Part shown: piece by piece, positions 34,301 to 46,388 of the stretch
How the letters are laid out: each line of letters begins with the position of its first letter
How positions within the stretch are numbered: position 1 is the stretch's first letter
NCBI GenBank assembly: GCA_016858145.1
Contig: JAEHOE010000002.1
Location: 1,674,001-1,738,000, forward strand
Direction: 5' to 3'
Source: Edaphochlamys debaryana
Lineage: Eukaryota > Chlorophyta > Chlorophyceae > Chlamydomonadales
Length of the DNA: 64,000 bases
Made by a program: the position numbers and the translations under genes
The notes under the pieces: generated by a model
What the model saw: the letters and a program-made list of their open reading frames with translations, nothing else
Told to the model about the DNA's origin: nothing
The model's database searches: none

Positions 34301-36475
34301 GACACAAGGCAGAAGGCACACGGGCCCGAGCCCGGCCCAGCTCCATGCAAGGCGCTTGGCAGGCGCCTGTTCACCCTTCGCGACTCCGCCACCCCGCCCG
34401 TTGACACCGCACCCACCTGCTTGGCCTGCTCCGCCGGCCGCACCACGGGCGTGAGCAGGTCCAGCTTTACGTTCTGCCGCGCCGCCAGTGCGTCCTCCAG
34501 CGCGGACGTGACGGGGCCCCGCACAAACTGTTTCTGGTGGGGCAGCATGGAGGCCGCGCCCGCCCGGTACGGCCCTGGGGCAAGCAGCGTGTGTGGTGGA
34601 GCGGTTGCGGGCGGCTGAGTGGGCCGTGTCACGGGTGCCGACTCCTGGCTCCTTGTTCGGGACGGCCGTGTGGGTGCCAGTGTTTCTACCCCAACCTTCT
34701 ACCCCTTGTGCCCAAGCCGTCGAACAGCTTGCCTCTGGTTCCCTCACCACCCACTCCCCATACGGTGCACAACCCCCTTCCACACAGCGCCCACGGTCTG
34801 CCCCCGGGTCCCCAGCGCGGGCGCTCACCCGTGGGGCCGCACATGGCCGGCGTGAGGTCCGCCTTGGCGGGCAGCAGCCCCCGGTTCACCAGGTGCAGCA
34901 GGCCCTTGTCCAGCTCCAGGTCCGTGACCTGCGTGTGGGGGGCTGCGCGTGTCAGCCAGGGCAACGTAGGCGCGGCAGAAAGCCGGCCTGCCCGGGGATG
35001 ATGCCGCTGTGTGTGCTGTCAGTGTGGGGGTGGCACCAGTGTCTTCACAGCGCTGGCCTCATCGCATGAGCGGGGCGCCTGCTCCCGAGGGGCCCGGCTC
35101 AGGCGGCGTCAGGCGGGGCTTGCCTCCCTCCCAGGCTCTGCCCACAGCACGCATGCGGGCCGCACCTGGGGCGGCGGCAGGCCGTGTGGGTCGTCCCGGA
35201 TGTGCCGCGGCAGGATCACACCGGGCGCCGCTGACACGGTCTTGCCCCGCACCACCGCGCCCAGGGGCGGGATCTGCTTGGGCGCCAGCGGGATGTTGAA
35301 CCGCTCCTGTGTTACCGGTCGGGAGAGGGCGGCGAGGAGGCAGGGAACGAACGCACAGGGTCACAATCCTGCACTGAGTCCTGCGCCGCTGCTCGGCAGT
35401 AACCTTCCGTCCCCTACATGCGCTTCGCACCCGCCCCAAGCCGCCCCGGCTCAAACCGAAAAGAGCTGCAGCACCCAAGCAAAGGCTCAGGCCCCAGCAA
35501 GTCAGAAAGACTGACGAGCTCTGTAGCAACCCAGGTCCGCACCTCGAGGTACTGCCGGGCCGAGTCCGTGATGGGGTTGGCCATGGGCCCCGTGTGCCCC
35601 TCGAGGAACCTGTCCACCCGCCCGCCCGGGGGGCCCGGCGGCATGGGCGGGAGCTTGGGTGCGAAGGACAGCCCCGCCGCCGGCGGCGTGCTGGGCGGCG
35701 GCAGCACCGCGGACGGCTCCACCCCGGTCGCCTGTGCGATGGCCTGGGCGGCACACGGCAGGGAGCAGCAGCGCCACCACGGGGCGGGACGCGGGCGTAG
35801 GGGATTGAGTCAGAGCGTGCGTGTGGATCGTCGCCAGCACACCCAGCGTTTGCCAGCAGACGGTCCTGGGGCGACCGGCAAGAGTCATGGCACCTGGCCT
35901 TTGGCCCGCAACGCACACGACCGAGCCCGCTGGCCGGCCCCCCTGAACAGCTCCTCACTAGCCCCTCCTTCTCGCGGGCGTACCCCAGATTCGCCCCTGC
36001 TCGTTCAGCCCCTCGTGCTGATGTGCGCGACTCGAGGGCACTTCCCCGCTGAACCTCTGTGAGGGCCCCAGCCCACCATGGCCTGGCGCCGGATGTCATC
36101 CTCCAGCCGAGCTATGCTGGCTGCCACGTCAGTGCGTGTGGCGTACGGCTTTGTGAGCTGCTGCTTCACCCGCTTCAGCTCCCATATCGCCTGTACAGGG
36201 ACGAACGAGGGCAGGGGTGTGCGACGGGGGCTGAGCAAGGCAGGCAGGCGCCCTGACCCTCACCAGCTGGTACCTGGCATCCTGCCCTTCCCCCTATTGT
36301 CATAACCGCTACCCCCAGCCCCAGATAGGCATGCTCGGGGTCCAAGGCGGGTCCTCAGAGTCGGGAATGGCCCCAGCAGGCGCCATGTCCGCACCTGTGC
36401 CAACACGTCCGTGACCTCGTGCGGGTCGACGCCATTCCCCGTCCCGGAGGATGGCCCACGGTCCATCGTGGGCAT
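28348..36475 (-). CDS. IQCH: IQCH-like protein (IQ motif-containing protein H)
   Basis: Sixteen exons join in frame for about 1312 residues: 36475-36395, 36190-36077, 35743-35543, 35306-35166, 34928-34829, 34574-34417, 34190-33807, 33535-33441, 32631-32437, 32251-31940, 31678-31528, 31344-31250, 31059-29792, 29555-29206, 28949-28755, 28446-28348. Conserved segments are [38 protein letters not shown], an IQ motif [18 protein letters not shown] followed by a second [15 protein letters not shown] (calmodulin binding), [32 protein letters not shown] and [23 protein letters not shown] is a sperm/cilium-associated calmodulin-binding protein in animals (family knowledge); a role in the algal flagellum is inference. 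The 1268-bp exon carries a Gly/Pro-rich insertion (about residues 700-800), making it longer than the animal protein. The intron 33440-32632 contains the copied Alfin exons. Confidence 0.88.
32823..33305 (+). pseudogene. Partial copy of Alfin-like exons 2-4 inside an IQCH intron
   Basis: This segment reproduces Alfin exon 2 ([20 protein letters not shown]), exon 3 ([20 protein letters not shown]) and exon 4 with their introns. It lies on the strand opposite to IQCH, wholly within the intron 33440-32632. Exons 2 and 3 are unchanged. Differences cluster in intron 3 and exon 4, where Asn-Arg-Asp becomes Asn-His-Asp. There is no exon 1 and no PHD exon, so it cannot encode an Alfin protein by itself. 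Introns are retained, so it arose through DNA, not by retroposition. Confidence 0.88.
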
Positions 36476-37038
36476 GGCTGCCTCTCCCTCGCTAGCCCAG
36501 CCAGCCCAGTCCTTCGCGGGATGCTGCCATCCGCGTGTCGCGCCCTCCAAACAGAAGCCCGATGCCAGTAATATGTGAAGAGAGTTGAACAGCGTGGATA
36601 AGGCTTCCTGGGCAAGGTCGTGTACACGCTGTTGAAAGACGACTTCGAGCTCAGACCAAGCTGCTTTGCTTGTGTGCTACCGAAATGAGCTCAATAATTG
36701 TGTACGTGGCGTTGCAACAACAGCGACACTGCCAAGTGCGCGGAAGGACGAGCTTGCCGAGAGAATGCTGCATCGACACCCAGCCCTGGAAGGCCCTGGT
36801 GCCCGGCTACCTTGTTCAGTAGCTTCTATTCTGTAGTCGAATTGTAGCTCCTGAGGCACCAGTGAAGTAACAAGAGAAGCGTTGCACCTGAGGTAGCTGA
36901 GTCCAGCAACGCCGCGGATTGCAGCAAATTACTTCACCACTTGGCCTGTGAGCCTGTAATTGACAGCAGCAGGAGAGACAGGGGCTCAGGCGTCGCACGC
37001 TCCGGCGCCCCGGGCCTCCGGGCTGCCCTCTGGGCACT
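36476..37038. promoter_or_regulatory. Divergent promoter region between IQCH and IWS1
   Basis: The 563 bp between the two start codons must hold both promoters and 5' UTRs. It is lower in GC than the flanking genes, with AT-richer stretches near 36560-36960. No defined motif was assigned. Confidence 0.45.
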
Positions 37039-40000
37039 ATGGCGGATCTGGAGGACTATCAGGATGCGTTCCAGGTTGGTTGCCAGAAGCCTTTGGCCTG
37101 GGGGTGGTGGAGGCACCGGACCCGAGCGATCCCTCGGCCGGACGCTCCCTGTCCTCTCAGGATGGCGGCGATGCAGGTGGCATGGACGCCAACGACCTGA
37201 ACCGTCAGCTCTTCGGTGGGTAGGGTTCGGCGGCCCGTGCTACCTTGGCGCATATGGGCCCCTCGCCATGGGCCTCGCTGTCCGACCCCCTCGCTCCCAC
37301 GCTCGCCTAGCCACGGCTCGCGGGTCACGCTGTTGGAACCACGGGGCTGGGGGCTCGACCGGGACTGGGCCCACCCGGGCCTCTGCTGAGGGGGCCTGCA
37401 GGGCCAGGCCCCACCCACCCTCTCCTCCCCACTCCACTCCCCCCACCCTCACACCACCCACACCAAAACCCCTGCCTCGTCGCGCTTCAGGCGAGGAGAG
37501 CGACGATGAGCAGGCGGCGCCCGCGGCTGCCAACCACGCCGCGGCGGAGGCGGCCCTGGAGGACCAGATCGACGAGGCGGACGCGGAGGCGGCGCTGGAG
37601 GATGACATCAGCAGCGGCGATGAGAAGAAGGCCAAGAAGGCCAAGGGCTCTGCCCGCAAGAAGCGCGAGGTGGGGAGACGGAAGCTGCGTGCGGCGTGGT
37701 GGTGGTACAGCACCGCTGCGTGCGGGTTCTAACGGAACCCAACCCGAGCGTCGGCCATCCCTCACTTCACATCGACTTTTGCATCTTGCGTCGTCTTCAT
37801 CTCACCTCACTTTCATCCTCTGCACGACCGTCGCAGGGCGGCAAGGACGGCGACAAGCCGAAGAAGAAGCGGCAGCGCACGGCGGAGGGCGGGGACAAGC
37901 CCAAGCGCTCCAAGGGGGAGAAGGGCGAGAAGGGGGCCAAGGGGGCGGGTGCGCGGCCACGCCGCACGCCTGGCGGCGCCGAGGAGGGCGAGGCGCGGCC
38001 CCGCCGCACGCCCGGCGAGCAACGGGAGCGGGCCCCCGGCGAGGGCCCGGTGCCGGATGAGGAGCTGAGCGATGACCTCAAGGAGGGGGAGGCGGACCGT
38101 GCCTTTATCGATGACGAGGGTGGGTTGCCGCTTGTCAGGGCTGGCGGGTATTTATGGGTGGAGGGTGGGGGTGGGGTGGGTTGGCCGCGGGCAAGGGCCA
38201 CGGCTGGTTGGTGAGGGTAAGTTGGGACGGCGCTGTGGGGGAGCCGGATGTATGGGCTATGAGGGCACCGGGCTCAGCACGGGCCGTGCGGGCTGGTGTG
38301 CGAGCTGGGGTGTGGCGGCTGCAGAGACAGGGCAAAGGAAGTGCGTGGGACATGGCACCGAAGCTGCGGGGCCGTGCCACACCGATGCATTCACAGCACA
38401 GGCCTCAGCTCCCCCCTTCACCCCCCTCCGCACGCTCCTCCCGACCCCCCTCCGGCGGTATGTACCGATACCTATCCATGCAAGGATTCCCTGACGTCGG
38501 CGCGATCCCGCTCAGCAACAAACACCCCCCTCCACCCCTCTTCCCCCACGTGCTCCCCCCAGGCGTGGAGCCGGTCCCCTCCGACGACGACGAGGCGGCC
38601 CGCATCGGCAACGCGGACGAGGCGGAGGAGGCAATGGACGCGGAGGAGGACCACCCGTTCAAGCGGAAGAAGAAGAAGGAGCCCACCGGCAACGTGGAGG
38701 TGGGGCGGTGGCCGGAGGGGGCGGCGAGGGGATGGAGGGTGGGGGCATGCACCTTCTAACGAGGGATGGCGCTCGGGCTCGCAGGCTAGGAAGGGTGCGC
38801 CCAGCGTGCCGGCACCGGCATAGCCTCCCTGCCTCCTGCTTGCTGGCCTGGCTTGCGATTTATCGCCCCATCAAGGAGAAACCTCGCTCCCACAACCCAC
38901 GACCCTTGGCCCTCGGCTGTGGGACAGCTTGAGCTCAAGAAGATGCTGGGCAAAATGGAGATGCCATCCCCCACCTCCTTCACCCCTGACCCCTGACCCC
39001 ATCCCTGTCCTTAACCCTCCACCCCGCATCCCACCCCCCTTGCCGTACAGCTGGAGATCAAGGAGATGCTGGGCAAGATGGAGGCGGCCATGGAGCACGA
39101 CATGGAGACCGTGTCCCGCAACGCGGGCGTGGAGCTCAAGAAGGACTCCTCCGACAACCTGGTAACGGACGCCGAGGGGCACTACGTGGTGGCGCGCACG
39201 GGGCCGCCGCCCACCACCAAGCGCCCCGCCATCAGCAAGCTCAAGCTGCTGCCGGTGGGGCGGGGGCTCAGGAGTGGGGCCTTGGACGGGGTGGGGCAGC
39301 GCATGGGGCTGGTGGGAGGCGCTGTTGCCTCCTGGGGCCGCGAGGCGCAGTGGCAGGGGCCTGCCCGCCGCGCCGCCGCCCCTGACGCATCCGCTCCTCG
39401 TGTCGGGCCCCCCATCCCTCTCCCCACCCACCCTCCAACCTACCCCCCACGTACTCCCTAAACCCACCCCCTGGCCCCCCACGGCCCCCAGGAGCTGGAG
39501 CTGTTCCTGGCGCAGCGCAAGTACCACGAGTCGTTCCTGTCGCAGGGCGGCCTGGGCGTGCTCAAGGGCTGGCTGGAGCCCTACTTCGACGGCACGCTGC
39601 CCAACGTGCGCGTGCGGACGGCCGTGCTCAAGGGGCTGCAGGTGGGGGGGCAAGCGGGGGTGAGGGATCTGGGGGGTACGCCCAAGGCGGCTGCTCGGAA
39701 AGTGCGCATGCATGTGGGGAGAGGGCGTAGCGCGCTTTGGGCAAGGCAGGAAGGCCAGCCCAGGCTGGCGGGGCTGTCCAAAGCAGTGAGAATCACCACC
39801 AACCCTCTCCCTCCAATTTCCATCCCACGCCCTTTGCCCCCCAGACGCTGCCCATCGACACTCGGCACGAGGACCACAAGGAGATGTTGCGCAAGAGCCA
39901 GCTGGGCAAGAACGTCATGTTCCTGTTCAAGTGCGGCGAGGAGACGCCCGAGAACCGGCGCATCGCCAAGGAGCTGGTGCACCGCTGGTCCAGGCCCATC

Positions 40001-40845
40001 TTCTACGATGCGGAGGCCGAGGAGGTGGGCCTGCCGTGGGCCCGGAGTGGGCCTGGTCGTGGGGCCTGGGATGGGCCTGGTCATGGGGCCTGCCTGCTCC
40101 TTGGGGGTGCCCGGCATGGGATGGGGTCGGACCGACGGGGGCGAGCCTGCGCCTGTGGGAGCACATGATGCGGGGCGCTTATCCTTTTCCAGAACTCCCA
40201 CCATGCTCCCCAACCCGCCCCAACCCGCCCCCACACTCCCCAACACCCCCCCCCCGCCGCCAACCCCCTCCCCACCCACCCCCCAGGCCAAGAAGCAGCT
40301 CCACCAGCAGCAGCTGCTGGTGGCCCGGCGCATGGAGCTGGAGCGGCGCAAGGACGCGCCCGAGGACGACTCGGCGGGGGCGGCGGTGCGGAACAAGGCC
40401 ATGCGCATCCACGCGCTCATCCCCCGGGTGCGTGGGGGGGGGGGGGCGGGGCGGGGCGGAGGTGTCTATGGGGGCGGGGCGGCCGTGGGCGCCGGGGCGC
40501 CTGGAGCTTGGTGTTGTGGAAGTCTTTTGCGACCAGAACCAGCCCACACGAACCGCACAATCAACCGCTGCCGCTTCCCTTCCCATCCCTGCTAATGACC
40601 TCAACTCTCATCGTATCTTCGCTTCCCCGCAGGCCTCCAAGCTGGACTACGTGAACAACCCGGGCGCAGCCAAGGACTTCAACGAGTCGGAGATGGCGGC
40701 CGCCGCCGCCGCGCAGGCGCCCAAGGCCAAGCAGGTGGACGCGCTGACCAAGCGCCTGCGCGAGCAGCAGAAGAAGCTGCGCGACTCCAACGCGCGGGCC
40801 ATGAAGCCCAGCGTCGAGGGGCGCAGCATCGTGCTCATGAAGTGA
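37039..40845 (+). CDS. IWS1: Transcription elongation factor IWS1/SPN1
   Basis: Ten exons (37039-37074, 37161-37215, 37491-37669, 37837-38119, 38563-38699, 39051-39254, 39492-39641, 39845-40024, 40287-40427, 40633-40845) join in frame to 525 residues. The N-terminal 230 residues are acidic and lysine-rich, disordered, as in other IWS1 proteins. The TFIIS N-terminal-like (TND) core at about 298-408 is unmistakable: GGLGVLKGWLEPYFDGTLPN, RVRTAVLKGLQTLPIDTRHE, LRKSQLGKNVMFLFK, ENRRIAKELVHRWSRPIF. IWS1 binds SPT6 and RNA polymerase II and acts in elongation, chromatin handling and mRNA export (family knowledge). The end, PSVEGRSIVLMK, is also typical. Start chosen at the ATG giving MADLEDYQDAFQ directly before a phase-0 donor. 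Confidence 0.93.
38922..38960 (+). repeat. Ghost copy of the IWS1 exon 6 start with its acceptor
   Basis: An acceptor-like GGGACAG is followed by codons for LELKKMLGKME (38928-38960), a close copy of the real exon 6 start LEIKEMLGKME (39051-39083). The similarity stops there and no GT follows, so it is not a usable exon. Confidence 0.8.
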
Positions 40846-43344
40846 GGGGGAGGAGGAGGCGGGGCAGGAGGCAGAGGAGGCGCGGGAGGAGGAGGAGGAG
40901 AGGAGGCAGAGGGCTGATGGATCCACCAAGTCTGGTGTGGAGGGCGGAGCGTCGAGGGCCGCAACAGCGCGCTCCGAGATGAGGAGGATTAGGAGGAGGT
41001 GAGGGGATCAGAGGAGGGGGAGAGGGCAGGAGGAGCCCACGGCGACAGCAAGCCGGTCTTGGATGGACCCCCGCAGCGGCGTGATGGCGGCGTGGGGTGA
41101 GGACGGCACTGGGCTCCAGCGCTTGAGCATACGGATGAGGGGGGTTAGAAGAACATTAACGAAGCGAAGCGCTTGGTTGTGGTATGGCGTAGGGCGTGCG
41201 CCGCAGACTACGCAAGGAGACGACCTGTGGGAGGGCTCGTTGTCGCCTGGAATTGGGAGGCCCGCGAGGGCGAGAGGCGGGGTCTTAGCAGTATGGAGAG
41301 GAGGTGCACGGCGGGGGCGTGGACGGCGGCTAGCACCAGGTTAGGTTGGAGGCAGGAGGTGACCGCAGCAGCTGGCATTGGAGTCACCTAAATGTAGCTA
41401 GGCGTAGTATTTTGCAGGGACGAGTCGGCCGATTAGCGCCAAGGCAGGCGGTTGGGGCGGGGAAGGCACGCGTTTCCGTGGGCCTAAGGCTGCAGGATGC
41501 GACGAGTTTACCCACAGTCCTCGAGCAGCATCCGGGCTCTGCGGGTGATTGGCAAAGTGGCGCTGAGGCGCCCCAGCGTGGTTGTAACAACTTTCACGGG
41601 TGGGAGGCCGCTGAGGCGTCCCAATAAGATGGTAATTGGTGGGGATCCGCTCGATACCCTCAGCGCAGCAATGGAAGAGGCCGTTGAGGTTGATTTTGCA
41701 CACTTCAGGGGGAGGCGGGCATAGCCCCCGCGGTTAGAGGAGGAGTGATGCGGCCGATGGCTGAAGGCGGAAGGGTGGCGGAAGCGGTGCCCCTCGACCC
41801 CTTGACGCCCTGCGCATGCACAGGACTGGGGCGAGCGAGCAAACCGGGCGGGCACCTGCACCTGCCGCAAGGCTCGCATGGATTGGGATTGGTAACGTGG
41901 TCAGGGGCAATAGACCTAGGCAGCAGGCCACGGAAGCGAGGTCTGTCACTCTCCAGCCACCATGAGCAAGGTCCTGGGGCTACGCCGATGCGGCGACGTC
42001 GCGGGACGGCCTGAACAACACAGGGGTGAAGGTTGAGCTGCGAACTGCCGATAAGTGAAGAGGTGGGTGCGGGCTGCGGGGTGTTCGCCCCTCACATGAC
42101 GGGTGGCGTTACAGTGACCCGGCAACAGGCCCGCACAACAGGCCCGGCAACAGGCCCGCACTCTAGCACCAGAACGCAGGAGTCCCGGGCCGCCGCGGGC
42201 GGCGCGGCAACTAGCACTACCGTAGCATGCTCAAGCGCCTCCATCCCATCATCCCCATGCCCCATCCGCAGACGCTCGGCCCATGCCGAACGCGCCGGCA
42301 TGAACCCTGCACCCGGCTTCCCCGCCAAGCGGTCCCCCGGGGCCTGGCCCTGCCCGCAATCCAGCCGGTAACCAGGCCTGACACCAGGGTCTGCCCTGCT
42401 TTCCCCCATTCCATACACTTTGATGACAGGTGGGCCAACGCGCTGTAGAGGGACTGGCGACCGCCTGCACGCACAACGATGCATAGTGCTGGCACCCTGC
42501 CACGGCCCCTGCAAGCGCAGACCCCCCCACGGTGTCGGCCGAGCCCCGCCACCAGCTGGCCCTGGCCCTAGCACTTGCCGCCATCGTCCTCATACAAATG
42601 AGACCTCATCAGGCAGCAACGCCCTTTCCCTCTCACTCGGCGTGGCTTACCCCGGTCACCCCCCACGGTGTCGGCCGACACACTCCCTTGCATACACGAC
42701 CGACATCGGCACTCTGACGGGGGACATGCGTCAGCGCCAAGGATCCTCACGCCCCAGCCCTTTACGTTCGTCGACGGCAGGGGCCCCACGCCCCACCGGC
42801 AGGCTTCCTAACCAGATAAGGTATCACGGAAGCAAGCAGTCCGGCATGACACACTCCGAGAGAACCCCATCGGCGGCAACCCTGCAACCCACTGCCTCCC
42901 GGCCACGCCAGTAACGGTCACACGACGCCCGCACCCAACGCTACTAAGAAACAGGACCCGCGCCACACTGCCCACGTAGCCCGTCAGCACCACGCCCCAC
43001 TTCGCCCCAACAGCGTCCAGCACAACAGCGGCCTCTCAATGTGCAAATCCATGCATGTGGCCCCAGTTGCTGTGGAGTGCCTGCGAGCCACTACTCTGCC
43101 CGGCTCTCCCTAAGTCACCCTACCTCACCACACAGTCCCTGCATGCCCCTGCACCCAGCCTGGTGATTCTCCCAAGCCCACACTTCCACAACCTCCACTG
43201 AGCCACGCCCCTACAGACCTGACGTTCGCGCCCCTCCGCCCTGGCACGCAGCCCCAGGGCCAAGCAGGGCCACGCGGCTCCGGTTGCAGTGCAACGCACG
43301 GCTTGGCTTCCCAACTCCCACACGCCAGTACCGAAAACCCCATA
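40846..43344. other. Intergenic region 3' of IWS1 and of the MYND-like gene
   Basis: About 2.5 kb with no recognised gene. It begins with a purine-rich GGA/GAG tract (40846-41030), likely IWS1 3' UTR; a TGTAA occurs near 41582. A short phrase CCCCACGGTGTCGGCCGA appears twice (about 42526 and 42663), and a CAACAGGCCCG motif repeats at 42121-42160. A 75-codon plus-strand frame at 41497 was not accepted as a gene. Confidence 0.4.
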
Positions 43345-46300
43345 CTATCCCCGCGCCCTGGCACGCAGCCTTGCCGCGGAGTGGTGTGCCGCGCAGCCGC
43401 GGCTGCAGTACACCGCGCCCGCAACGCCCTCCGCGTAGCCCGACAGCCGCAGCCCCGCCTCGCTGTCGCCGTCCAGGCAGGCACAGCCCGGGTGCGCGCA
43501 CGCGGGCGGCAGCGCCGCACGGACCTGGTCCAGGTCAGGCAGGGCGCGTGCGGCGGACTGCACGTCGCATTTCTCTGTGAGGGCCAGGAGCGCTGCGAGC
43601 TCCGCCCGCAGAGCAGCCAGCTGGGAGGCTGCCACGGCGCCGGCGCGGCCCCACCCGGCGACGATGTCGCCGACGGAGAGGGCCAGCTGGACGTGCCCCG
43701 AGGCCTCCGTCTCCGCCATCCCATAAGCTAGGTCTCTGAACTGCTGCGGCTGCCAGGCAGCCGCCAGCTGGGCCGCGGCAGACGAGGAGCGCCACCGGCG
43801 GTTGCGTTTTATTGAGCTGGCGGCGCTGGCGGCGGCGCCGGCCAGGGCCGCGCGCTGCACGGCCTCCGGCGCCGCCACGGCCACCGCCGCGCAGGCGGTC
43901 GTCAGGCGCATCATGCAGACGTCCAAGTGACGGCCGTCCACGACCGGTTTCCACCTAGGCGCCAGCCGCAGCGCCGCCGCCAGCAGCGGCACCGCCGCCA
44001 CCTCCTCCACCAGCAGCCGCCGCCAGCCGCTGCCGCCTCCCGCTCCGCCGCCGCCTGCAGCCCCGTCCGCCGCAGCACCGTCGCCGCCTGCGACCGTCGG
44101 CCCGGACTCCGGCAGGAAGGGCAGCAGCTCCAGCCATGCGAACACGCCCTCCAGGACCCAAGCCAGGACCCCGGGTAGCGGGATGGAGTCGTGGGGTGAT
44201 GCCAACACGGCCCACGGGTCGCCGAGGGCCGCCATCTCCTCCCGTCCCAAGCGGGCCAGCTCCGGCAACCACAGGAGCGCCGAGGCGGCGAGCGCTGTGG
44301 TCAGATGCCGGCTGGCCTGGCCGGCGGCGGGGGCTGCGGAAACGCCGGCAGCGGCAGCTGCGCTTACGGGACTAGACGCGGCGCGGAGGGCCGAGTCCAG
44401 GTCTCGGTACACCATGCTGAGGTGGATTGGGAAATTGACGCCGAGCCCGTCACCGTCGTAGCGCCGCCGCAGGAGCTTGGCCAAGGAGACCAGCAAGCCG
44501 GTCATCTCCACGGGGTTGCTGTGGGCGAAGAGGCGCTCCAGCAGGCCGCCGGCGGTGTACTTGAGGAGCCTGATCAGCAGTCCGGCCGCAGGCAGGGACT
44601 CGCCTGCGCGGCGCACCAGGTGCTCCAGCGCCGGCACCAGGCCCGCCGCGAGCGCCGCTGCCACGGTGGGGGAGGGAGCAGCCGGCAGAGAGCCTGCACG
44701 ACAACACGAGTGGCATGCAAAAATAACGCCGCATGAATATCAAGCGACTAGGCTAGGAGTCTCCTAGCGGTTTCCAGTCACGGCCCACCATCCGGCTGGA
44801 ACAGGTCGCCCCGCACCAGGGGTTCCGCGACGAACCGCGCGGCCGTGTCCTGATCCACGTGTGCCAGCCACGGTGACACGTGCTCGATCGTCCCAACCGC
44901 CAACCGCCACCGCTGCAGCAGGGCGGCCTCTGCCCAGCCGCCGGGTGCGGGTGACGGCAGGAGGCCGTCCGTGCAGGTGAGGCAGGCCCAGAGCAGCTTG
45001 ACTGGGTCCATGCTGCGCGGGGGGCCCAGTAGGACGCCGAGGTCCCCGGCTGCCACGACCGCCTCCGGCTGGCTCCAGGCCCGGACGGATTGCAGCGCCA
45101 GGCGTCCCACGCGCAGCAGCACGGACACGGCCGCCCGCGGGCCCACGGACGGCGGATGCGGTGCGGCGGCGCCGCCTAGGTAGGCGACAAGGGTTTTGAA
45201 GGTGTGGGTGGAGAGCCAGGCGGGCTGGCCCTGCAGGTCCAGATCCAGGATCCGAAGGACCCGGACTACCTCATTGGGCCCCAGCGCCTGAACGCCGCCG
45301 AGCACGGGCAGGCCGTCCAGCAGCGCCTGCGGAAGGCCGTGCGAGGAGCCGCCGTCCGCGTAGGAGAGGGCGTCGAGGCCGGTGCTGACCGTCAGGTGCC
45401 AGAGGCAGGGCCCGGACAGGATCGCTTGCAGCCTGGCGGCGTCGTCTGGTGAAACCGCCGTTATGCACAGCGCGTGCAAGCGCGACCACGTGCACAGGAG
45501 GGCGTTGTAGCTGTCCGGGGCAAAGGCGATCAGCTCTGAGGCCAGGACCCCGGCCTCCGCAGTGACAGCCGCCGACGTCGCAATGGCGGCTGTGGTGAGG
45601 GCCCTGGCCTGGTGCTCCATGACACCGCTGGCGGCCATGTGGGCGACGAACTCCCCAATAAGCACGCGCTTCGCCACCTCCAGCCGCCGCCACTCCCGTT
45701 GCCGGACCGCGTAGGCGTCCCGCTCTGCCGCTGAACGCGGCGGGGCGGGCTCGGGCGCAGCGTGCTCAGTGCTGCACAGCGCTGCGCGTGCGACGAGCGC
45801 AGCGAGGTTGCTGACGAGGTCGGGACCGTACTTCAGCGTCTGCACGCATGCCCACAGGCAGGCCCCTTCCAGGTCCGCCTGCTCCAAGTCAACGGCTCCT
45901 AGCGCGTCCTTGACGGTCTGCAGGTGGGTCGTTGTGCCGGCAACGGCGCGGCTGAGGCGCTGCAGCGTGTGGGTGCGTAGAACGGTCCGTGCGAACGCCA
46001 CGGCGCCGGCCGCGGCAGGCACGGAGTGTTGCAGAGCGCCGATCAGCGCGAACATGGCGCCCGTCAAGGCGGCCAGGGCCCCTACCGCCAGCTTCCGCTG
46101 CGCGTTCGTGCGCCCTGTGAGCTGGCTGAGCCATTCGATCCCGACGACCGCGCACGTCACGAGCTTCGGCGCCACATTGCCGTTTGAGGTCACAAACCTC
46201 GCGATGCTGCCACCATCGCCACCGAGAAGCAAGGAACGCAAGTTTCCCAGCGCCGTGGCAAGCTGTCCGAGCTCGCCATCGTTGAGTGGCTCGCGGGGCG

Positions 46301-46388
46301 CTGCCTCTGACACCTCTGGGACTAAGCGAGGCGTAAGTCTGACCACTACGCCAATCGTAGCATCCAGGGATGCTGGCAGCGCGGCCAT
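43345..46388 (-). CDS. Large helical protein with a degenerate C-terminal MYND-like finger
   Basis: Two long exons, 46388-44789 and 44693-43345, share a 95-bp intron with phase 1 on both sides, giving 982 residues. Read without splicing, the first exon stops at 44778, immediately after the donor, which supports the intron. Most of the protein is Ala/Leu-rich helix without a recognised family. The C-terminus holds CAHPGCACLDGDSEAGLRLS, then YCSRGCAAHHSAARLR, resembling the ends of a MYND zinc finger (C-x-x-x-x-C ... YCSxxCxxxH) but without the central CxxC pair, so zinc binding is doubtful. Large MYND-containing families of unknown role are common in green algae. Start ATG at 46388 sits in a GCCATGGC context. 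Confidence 0.7.

Noticed and set aside
41497..41724. A 75-codon plus-strand frame with an ATG downstream of IWS1
   Set aside because: No homology is recognisable, there is a similar-length frame on the other strand, and it lies in a region with no other gene signs.
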